Below are positions 57,186-64,000 of a stretch of 64,000 nt of DNA, piece after piece (position 1 is the first letter of the stretch; every line of letters starts with the position of its first letter). The notes under the pieces are model-generated. The model did not search any database, was not told the origin of the DNA, and saw only the letters and a program-made list of their open reading frames with translations. The translations under genes and the position numbers were made by a program. The DNA comes from DHVE2 group archaeon (GTDB lineage: Archaea; Thermoplasmatota; Thermoplasmata; Thermoplasmatales; Aciduliprofundaceae), in assembly GCA_027023265.1 (NCBI GenBank), contig JALVVV010000054.1:1-64000 (forward strand), read 5' to 3'.

Positions 57186-58879
57186 CTATGTCTGCAAGTA
57201 CCTATCTTCCTCCTCGCTCGCGTATATTTTGAGCGGAATTTTCACCATGTCCACCCTTAACAATCCTGTGGAGAATCCGTAACCTTTCCGCTGTGCGCCT
57301 GAAGGATGTAATCTTCCTCATAGGGAAGGAGCTTGTAGAATTGCCTCGTCTCATCAGAAAGGTTATCGTGATAGAGGAGAAGGTGAATCTTTGCATTTTC
57401 CATGATAGCGCGAGTGTGCTCGTTCACAAACGCGTCGTTGGCGCTCTGAGTCAGAAGAACCATGCTCGTTTTATAATGCCTCGTGCGCCTCGCCATCCAC
57501 TCGAGGAGCTCTGCGCATTTATCGTATTTCCAGATGTGGTGCACCTCATCGATGTAGAACAGCTTATTTTTCCCTATATTTTTCTCACTGCGAATTTGCA
57601 AATACACGAAGGCGGAAATCATGAACATGAAGAACGGAAGAAATCGGTCGGGTGTTCCTTTCAAATCGAAATTCACGTACTTCTCCTCGCCGATGTTTAT
57701 GTTACTTCTCCTGTTGAGAAAAGATAATGAGCCCTCTTCAAATATTCGCATTGCATTTCTCAACCTCGATAATCCCTGCGTCTTCTCCATCTCCGCAATT
57801 ACGTCGCTCATTATTAACTCTTCTTCTCTCTCCGTGAATAATTTAGTTAGTATCACGTCCATCAGAGCAGCTTCCTCATCGGTCATGTTGAAAAGTGTGG
57901 AAAGAGTGGCTATCACGCCGTCCACTCTCTCATGTATCGTCTCGCCCAACCTCGGGTCGAGAGGATTTAAAATTGCACCTTCGCCTGTTGGATTCCAGAG
58001 GCGGATGCTCTTACCTCCCATCGCTTCAAATAGGGCTCCGTTCTCTCCCAGCGGATCTATGGCATAAATCAACACCCCGGGGTCGTTCATCTTACTGCAA
58101 ACCATGGTGAGCTTCTCGAAGTATGATTTTCCGCTTCCCGTCTTACCGAATATGAGCATGTTGTAAGAGGAGAGTACGAATCGATCCACGAATACCGGTG
58201 TGTCGTTGTTTGCATTCAACCCAAATAGTATGGCGTTTTTGCCCATGACCGAATACGTGGCGGACACGAAAGGAAACAGAGCCGTGGCCACATCGGTATG
58301 AATCACCCTCCCTTTGTGGTATGGAATCCTCACATCCATAATTGGCGCCGTGTGCTTGAAAATCTCCCAAACTCGATATATGCCTTCAATAACGCTGAAA
58401 TTTAAAGCTCTGAAACGGGATAGTAGACGCTCATAGAGGTCGTTTGCATCGCTGTATGTGTTCCCCCTTGCAGAAACAACGAATGTGGCCTTATACAGAT
58501 GGGATAACCTCGCAGAAATTAAATCTCGCAGCTGCTCAGCACTCTCTTTTTCCAGTACCAATTTTGAATACCTGTACGAAGTCGGATCCGTGGTGTGTAG
58601 CTCGGTTAGCACAGTACTCAATTCCCTCTGAATCAGCCGCAATGAGTAATCGTCTTCCATCCTTTCCAAATATATTCCGATGTCTGTGGAGAACTTGGAG
58701 GATATGAACTCTTTCAGAAACCCGTAATAGACATTTTTAGGATATTCGTACGGCAATATCACTTTGACGTATTTCCCGCTCTCAGTCTTGATGTAATTCT
58801 TTCCGATTTCATGCTTGAATTTGAGCAGGTTCCCGATGTTCCTCTTCTTCTCTTCTTTGATTTTATATCCCATAGCCAA
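57186..58879 (-). CDS. VirB4/TraC-like conjugation ATPase, with probable frameshift near the 3' end
   Basis: MLIFGKTGSGKSYFEKL (Walker A), DPLGENGALFEAMGGKSIRLWNP, FDLKGTPDRFLPFFMFMISAFVYLQIRSE, LFYIDEVHHIW (Walker B), RTRHYKTSMVLLTQSANDAF. The annotated frame stops at 57257; the TraC-like C-terminus TGLLRVDMVKIPLKIYASEEEDRYLQT* continues in another frame to 57186. Confidence 0.85.
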
Positions 58880-59282
58880 ATGCCTCCGCTAGTTCTCTTT
58901 TTTCTTTCAACTCTTGCATAAAAAATAGATACGCCAATATGGGCGAGGTGAGCGAGGAGCCGTAGGCCCCGATTAAGTACGCCAAATTGTTAGGATTCAG
59001 GGAAAACGCAAGGAAAAATAAGGTGATGAGCAAAACTACAATTATCCATCTTCCAAATTTCACTTTGTTTTTAGAAGCTTCCATTCCATAAATCAACAAC
59101 GTTATCAGAGAGATGAACGAGAAAAAATAGAGGAGCGAGAGAAGCAGGATAGATGTCCATGCTACAAAAAGAACTACAATTGTAGCAACAAATACCGCCT
59201 TGAAAAGTTCGTACCCGCTTATCCGATAATCCACCAGGGATACGGTTTTCTTCTCTTTCTCCTTCTTTTTGCGGAAGATCAT
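58863..59282 (-). CDS. Multi-TM membrane protein of the transfer operon
   Basis: Four hydrophobic segments; 17-nt overlap with the VirB4-like gene and 4-nt overlap upstream. Confidence 0.7.
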   Translation of the reverse strand: MIFRKKKEKEKKTVSLVDYRISGYELFKAVFVATIVVLFVAWTSILLLSLLYFFSFISLITLLIYGMEASKNKVKFGRWIIVVLLITLFFLAFSLNPNNLAYLIGAYGSSLTSPILAYLFFMQELKEKRELAEAFGYGI

Positions 59283-60043
59283 GATACCGCGCTCCGTATC
59301 ACATCGTAAATCTGGGATTTTCCTTTCAACACTTCTCCCCCGATTCCAAGCTGGTTTAGATGCTCCATCACTATCTTCGTTCTTATGTCCAGCATGTCCC
59401 TCGCCCTGCGGTACTGCACCCGCTCATCTCCGCTTTTTAATTCCCATGTGAACACGGGAACCACTACATAGTAGAATTGCAGATAGAGATTCTCCGTGAA
59501 TTTGTGTATTAATTTTTTATAGCTTTCTGCCAGCTCGCTCTTCTCTGTGATAAGCTCATCGAAAATTTCCGGCTTAACTTTCCTCGTTTTAACCACGAAT
59601 TGCAGTGGGAAATCGCAGGCGTTGAGCATCATCTCGTAAGTTTTCAAAGCGGATATTTTCCCGCCAGTGCTCATAAAATCGAAAGGAAGGCCATTAGACA
59701 CCAAAATTATGCGAAAATATGCACTTCCGTTGAATAGGGTCATCTCGTCATTGTATATGTAAAGCGGTGGAAAATCAGGTGTTTTATGCTTCGCCGCCTT
59801 TTTCAATATGAGATACGAATAAAGGTCCATCTGGTCCATCTTCCAGAATGCAAACATCCAAGCGATTACAAATCCGAAAATCACCACACCCAAGGCGGCC
59901 CATACATTCGGAATAACAAGAGCAACCGCTATAAATGCCACAAATATAATGATGAATATGAATAAATCGCGGACATTGAACACCCCGATGCTCATCTTCC
60001 TGCCGAAATTTTCCGGCACTTTAACGCGGAGTTCCTCAATCAT
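59279..60043 (-). CDS. PrgI/VirB3-like TM pair followed by a VirB4/TraC N-terminal-like domain
   Basis: VKVPENFGRKMSIGVFNVRDLFIFIIIFVAFIAVALVIPNVWAALGVVIFGFVIAWMF, then GSAYFRIILVSNGLPFDFMS...CDFPLQFVVKTRKV...FYYVVVPVF. Confidence 0.65.
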   Translation of the reverse strand: MIEELRVKVPENFGRKMSIGVFNVRDLFIFIIIFVAFIAVALVIPNVWAALGVVIFGFVIAWMFAFWKMDQMDLYSYLILKKAAKHKTPDFPPLYIYNDEMTLFNGSAYFRIILVSNGLPFDFMSTGGKISALKTYEMMLNACDFPLQFVVKTRKVKPEIFDELITEKSELAESYKKLIHKFTENLYLQFYYVVVPVFTWELKSGDERVQYRRARDMLDIRTKIVMEHLNQLGIGGEVLKGKSQIYDVIRSAVS

Positions 60044-61257
60044 TTCTCCAATCCTCCCTTGTTTATGGCATAACCGGAGATATTTACCGTAGTTTGACTA
60101 ACCGAATAACTGTATATTGTAATCTGCCCTTGCCGCGATTTTTTATCATCTCCAAACACTTTATCCAGAGCCTTATCCAGTCCTTTATCAATCAACTTAT
60201 CCTGCACTTTATCCGTAATACCCCCAGAAAGTTTTCCAGAAATTCCTTTCCCTACGACTCCGGAAAACGATGTTATCATGTTCCCTGCTGCACCCCCACC
60301 AACCACGCCGCCGGTTAACAGATTACCCGCTTTTTGAAACCCCGCTCCGCTAAGCATGGTGGGCTCTTTTGCAAGCAAATATATTGACCCCAGGATCGCT
60401 GTAAGGGAAGCTATGAAGAAAGCCACTGAGTTGCCAATAACTGTGGAGAGCATGAGAGGGATTATCATCACTATTGGGATGAATATCAATGAGATTGCAA
60501 GCCACCAGAGGCGCGAGCCGATGCTCTGGGTCCATGGATGTATGAGGAGAACCGAACCAATGGGCAAGATAACTATCAACATTGCAAGAAGGACCATGCG
60601 GAACGCGACGAAGACTAATAGAGATAGTGCTTCCGCCATTATTATGAATACCCATAGATAATGCCAGTACATATTCGCTACCTGATTCACCTGGGCAAAG
60701 GGGCTATTAGAGGATACTATTCTTATCTCCGGCGCAACCTTCATTATATAATCCGCCTGCTTCCACGAGTTAAAAACACTAAGGTTGTAAAACATCAGAT
60801 ACCCTGCCTTGCTTATAATCATCAGGGCCTCCACAATGTAGAGGGAGGTGTATGCAAGAACCAACCCAAAGACCACTCTCGGAAGCATGGTTTTCAATTT
60901 TCCGAAATGCTGCTCAAATAAATCGGAGTAGATGTATGCAAGACCCACGAATAGTAGAATCAGGAAAAACAGCGAATTTACTATGTATTTCATAACCACA
61001 TTTTGCTGGAGATATATTGCGGCGGAAATGACATTGTGCCCAGGATAAGAACCATATCCGCCATCAAAGGGTGGATACAGATAATCGGGCTGCATATAGC
61101 TCACGAATCCTTTCCAGCTCATATTTACTATGGTGGCATTTACATTATAAATAAGCCAGAGAGATATTACAGCCATCACCGCCATAACTATCGCTTCCAC
61201 CCCTCCAACACCTTCCTCCTTTCTTAAAGCCTTAGAGAAGTCTTTTCTTATTTTCAT
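60040..61257 (-). CDS. VirB6/TrbL-like polytopic membrane protein
   Basis: Multiple TMs including MVLLAMLIVILPIGSVLLIHPWTQSIGSRLWWLAISLIFIPIVMIIPLML, Gly-rich cytoplasmic tail; operon context. Confidence 0.65.
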   Translation of the reverse strand: MKIRKDFSKALRKEEGVGGVEAIVMAVMAVISLWLIYNVNATIVNMSWKGFVSYMQPDYLYPPFDGGYGSYPGHNVISAAIYLQQNVVMKYIVNSLFFLILLFVGLAYIYSDLFEQHFGKLKTMLPRVVFGLVLAYTSLYIVEALMIISKAGYLMFYNLSVFNSWKQADYIMKVAPEIRIVSSNSPFAQVNQVANMYWHYLWVFIIMAEALSLLVFVAFRMVLLAMLIVILPIGSVLLIHPWTQSIGSRLWWLAISLIFIPIVMIIPLMLSTVIGNSVAFFIASLTAILGSIYLLAKEPTMLSGAGFQKAGNLLTGGVVGGGAAGNMITSFSGVVGKGISGKLSGGITDKVQDKLIDKGLDKALDKVFGDDKKSRQGQITIYSYSVSQTTVNISGYAINKGGLEK

Positions 61258-61260
61258 CTT

Positions 61261-63030
61261 TTACCCCCCAAACACCCAGTTCATCAATCCAACTAAATTT
61301 GCCCAGCCAAATATGACCATTGCCGAGATTATCGTCCCTATGGACGCTTTAAATATCATGTCTTTCGCTTTCTCTCTATTTTGCTGATTCACGCTGTGCA
61401 TCATTATTCCAATCCGCATCCACCCAATCGCCACAAATACACCTATTATCGCCGAAAAACCGCCGAATATGAGCGGAACGTTCATGGTCGTTTCCTCACC
61501 TAAATACCTCGCGTTATACTCGACAGGTTTGTCCACATTCACCATGGGTGTTGCATTTATATACTCAATCAACTCTTTTTCATTCTGCCCTTCATCGGGC
61601 ACTCCCAGCCCCGCAGTTAGATTTCTCATCATTATGCCCGAGGGAATTTGGCCGGTGAGAGACGATCCTGTTCCCAGATATCCCTGAAGATAGAGAATCA
61701 TGCCCTGATGCTCCACGTATGTGATGTTGTTCCCCTGTATAACGTTTATATCTCCAGTGGTGTTACTTTTCACCGTAAAATTAGAAAACACCGCATGAAG
61801 CTTCAATAGATTATTAAACAGTTTGTAATCCTTCGTCTCAGTGTAATTTATCGTCTGATTCTCCCTGGAAAGATTGATTCGCTGTGATATGGTGATATTG
61901 TCTTTAACTATCGCGGAGTAGAACTTTCCATTCACATCAGAGGAATATATGCTTACCCCAAACCCCGTAATTTTACCCCAGAATGTTTGATTCGTCTCGT
62001 TGTAGTTTCCAACAGCCCGTGCTATCACAAATCCCCTAAATATCTCATTATCCACAATCACATTCACATCAGCTTTTTTCGTGGTGACATTTCCTATATT
62101 ATTTCCGAATATCCCCATCCCGTATTTTCCCTGTACATTAGTTTTCGGGTCTATGTACGTGCCATCCATGGTAACTGTGCCATTGAACACTATGTTTTTT
62201 ACATCCTCGAAATCCATATTGTATTCATACCTCGCAAAATTATTCAGTCCTCCGAACACCACAGTATTAACTTTCTTTATTAAAACCCCGCCCCCTGGGG
62301 CTTTTGTGTGCACTGAAGGAGATATATAATCGTTTTCGAATGTTACTCGCTCCGCATTCTCTATGAACACCGGTGTTTGAATCGCCGTATCCACGTACAT
62401 GTTCAGAATATCCACAGTATTTCCATTAATTACGGAAATAGCAGTGTTAGAAATCCCCTTATAAAACGCTGGAGAGCTTGCTTCTCCAACGGCCTGAATT
62501 GCAACCTGGATATTTTTGGCTGCTTCGTAAAGGTTGTAAAGAGGTATAAGTGCTCCCCAATCCATGCTATATTGGTTACTTTCTATCTTCTTTGTGAGAT
62601 ACACCGCTTTTCCAAAAATCAAATGCCCCTCAAAGTTATTTACCATAATTGTGGATCTCTCGAACCCTGTGATTACAACAGTTACATTCTCTCCTATATT
62701 TGATATGGAGATGTAGCACCCGCTTTCTGAGATTGTATGAGGATACCCGTTTTTATCCATGTACTGATAGGGTGCGATTATGTAAAAATTATCGGGATAA
62801 TACATCTTGCTCTTGTCGAGAACCACATCCACCTTCCACGCTCCGTTGTCGTAGTGCATAGTCACGAACTTGTTTTCAGAGAAAAAGCGATTTAAATCCG
62901 AGATTGAGTTGAAAGATAGCGAGACATCCTGAATGGGCATGTCCGCCTTCGCAGTGCTGGAGAAAGAGACAAAACCAAAAAGTAAAGAGAGAAGTATAAG
63001 GCTACACACCAATCCTCCCATTAGCTTCAT
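61261..63030 (-). CDS. Large extracytoplasmic protein with C-terminal VirB2-like two-TM hairpin
   Basis: Signal peptide; ~500-aa extracellular region; C-terminal GWMRIGIMMHSVNQQNREKAKDMIFKASIGTIISAMVIFGWANLVGLMNWVFGG. Confidence 0.7.
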   Translation of the reverse strand: MKLMGGLVCSLILLSLLFGFVSFSSTAKADMPIQDVSLSFNSISDLNRFFSENKFVTMHYDNGAWKVDVVLDKSKMYYPDNFYIIAPYQYMDKNGYPHTISESGCYISISNIGENVTVVITGFERSTIMVNNFEGHLIFGKAVYLTKKIESNQYSMDWGALIPLYNLYEAAKNIQVAIQAVGEASSPAFYKGISNTAISVINGNTVDILNMYVDTAIQTPVFIENAERVTFENDYISPSVHTKAPGGGVLIKKVNTVVFGGLNNFARYEYNMDFEDVKNIVFNGTVTMDGTYIDPKTNVQGKYGMGIFGNNIGNVTTKKADVNVIVDNEIFRGFVIARAVGNYNETNQTFWGKITGFGVSIYSSDVNGKFYSAIVKDNITISQRINLSRENQTINYTETKDYKLFNNLLKLHAVFSNFTVKSNTTGDINVIQGNNITYVEHQGMILYLQGYLGTGSSLTGQIPSGIMMRNLTAGLGVPDEGQNEKELIEYINATPMVNVDKPVEYNARYLGEETTMNVPLIFGGFSAIIGVFVAIGWMRIGIMMHSVNQQNREKAKDMIFKASIGTIISAMVIFGWANLVGLMNWVFGG

Positions 63031-63653
63031 ACATTTTTCCTCCTAATTACCACAACTGCGGTAGCCACTAAAATTACAACGACCACACCCGCTATTGCTC
63101 CCATCTCCCACATGGGCATCCCGCCAACCTCGGAGGTAGAGGTTTTATTGTTGTTCCCTCCGCTGTTCCCGGCTGGACTTACGTAAAAGTTATACTGATC
63201 CCACACAGTGTCTGTACCTAACCCATTATCGTCACCCCATCCTGTTCCACGGAGATAAAAACGAATATTAACCATCACACTCCAATTGCCGCTCACGCTA
63301 TCCGGTATATGCACGTGAAAAGTATAGATTTTTACTGTTTTATTTGGATCAATCACCACAATACCGTTGCCCACGTAAGGAGTTGCATCATACCAGTCTG
63401 TCCCCCAAGTTACAGTCCACTCAAGCACATCCACCCCAAATCCCTTATCAGAATCATTAATATTGTTGTGAGCATATAGAGAGAGGTAAAAATCTCCGCC
63501 TGGAACCATGTTGGGCTTTGGCTTTTTCTCTACCTCAAACCATAGCTTTAGATAATCCCGCGCATGATACTCCTTCGCATTTGCCATGGGCAGAGCTGCC
63601 GTACCGACTATCAATAATGTGAGAGCCACCGCCAATACCCACGCATACTTCAT
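63027..63653 (-). CDS. Secreted protein with C-terminal TM anchor
   Basis: Signal peptide MKYAWVLAVALTLLIVGTAALPMANA, beta-rich ectodomain, C-terminal MGAIAGVVVVILVATAVVVIRRKNV; 4-nt overlap with the next gene. Confidence 0.65.
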   Translation of the reverse strand: MKYAWVLAVALTLLIVGTAALPMANAKEYHARDYLKLWFEVEKKPKPNMVPGGDFYLSLYAHNNINDSDKGFGVDVLEWTVTWGTDWYDATPYVGNGIVVIDPNKTVKIYTFHVHIPDSVSGNWSVMVNIRFYLRGTGWGDDNGLGTDTVWDQYNFYVSPAGNSGGNNNKTSTSEVGGMPMWEMGAIAGVVVVILVATAVVVIRRKNV

Positions 63654-63668
63654 TTCCTTTCCCTCCGC

Positions 63669-63998
63669 TTACACTCCGGCGATCCACCTCGCCAGCATCC
63701 AGATTATCCCTCCAACGGCCATGGCGATTATTATGCTCCCTATCAACGCCCACATCATCTTTTCCTTCAACTCTTCCCTTCTCTGCTGGTTCGCCATGTG
63801 ATACTCTACCCCTATCCAAAGCCACATTCCTGCAATTATCACTCCTCCGATTATCCCTAATATCAGCATTATTCTGTTTGCCACACCTTTTAGATATTCC
63901 GAGCCGTTCTCTGTGTTGTTCGCTCTTACCTGTCTATATTCTGTGTATTTCTCTGCATACACACTCTGAGGTATCAAGGTTATTACTATCAGTCCCAT
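63669..63998 (-). CDS. VirB2/TrbC-like small membrane protein (pilin-like candidate)
   Basis: N-terminal signal-like segment, then two TM helices: IMLILGIIGGVIIAGMWLWIGVEYHMANQQRREELKEKMMWALIGSIIIAMAVGGIIWMLARWIAGV. The ORF reaches the window edge, so the start is uncertain. Confidence 0.65.
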   Translation of the reverse strand: MGLIVITLIPQSVYAEKYTEYRQVRANNTENGSEYLKGVANRIMLILGIIGGVIIAGMWLWIGVEYHMANQQRREELKEKMMWALIGSIIIAMAVGGIIWMLARWIAGV

Positions 63999-64000
63999 AA

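Noticed and set aside
50997-57186. Integration of the transfer cluster into tRNA-Asn
   Set aside because: tRNA is intact, but I found no copy of its 3' end near the cluster and no integrase in the window; the S53 protease and amt lie between.
57250-57275. Programmed -1 frameshift in the VirB4-like gene
   Set aside because: No X-XXY-YYZ slippery heptamer or clear downstream pseudoknot; mutation or sequencing error is simpler.
57293-58067. Plus-strand ORFs of 144 and 148 aa
   Set aside because: Antisense to the VirB4-like ATPase with Walker motifs; no independent coding evidence.

Overview
The window is archaeal chromosomal DNA. Supporting genes are TBP, diphthamide genes, A-type ATP synthase subunit D, archaeal PheT and IleRS, and an OB-fold SSB. 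The overall gene content suggests a Thermoplasmatota/DHVE2 (Aciduliprofundum-like) euryarchaeon; that placement is inference and I did not verify it. About 1-33 kb is mostly housekeeping and metabolism. About 32-37.5 kb is an AT-rich glycosyltransferase/dTDP-rhamnose island. About 39-50 kb holds transporters, metal-related genes and a radical-SAM pair with a regulator. A tRNA-Asn(GTT) lies at 50997-51070, followed by a very large secreted S53 peptidase and an Amt transporter. At 57-64 kb (minus strand, running off the right edge) there is a tightly coupled operon that looks like a type IV secretion/conjugation or DNA-transfer apparatus: VirB2-like hairpin proteins, VirB6-like, PrgI/VirB4-N-like, and a VirB4/TraC ATPase with a probable 3' frameshift. 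This operon is my main candidate for an under-described system. Other notable observations: four related IS remnants with shared terminal inverted repeats (TIRs); a ~210-aa accessory domain shared by two unrelated secreted proteases; a CBS-domain protein with a C-terminal HPF-like domain; a stand-alone ferritin-like protein resembling the fused ferritin domain of Pyrococcus encapsulin; a solo Cas4-like nuclease with no CRISPR array; and two inverted-repeat operator candidates in divergent regulator intergenic regions. All functional calls come from reading motifs and family resemblance by eye. No database search was run.
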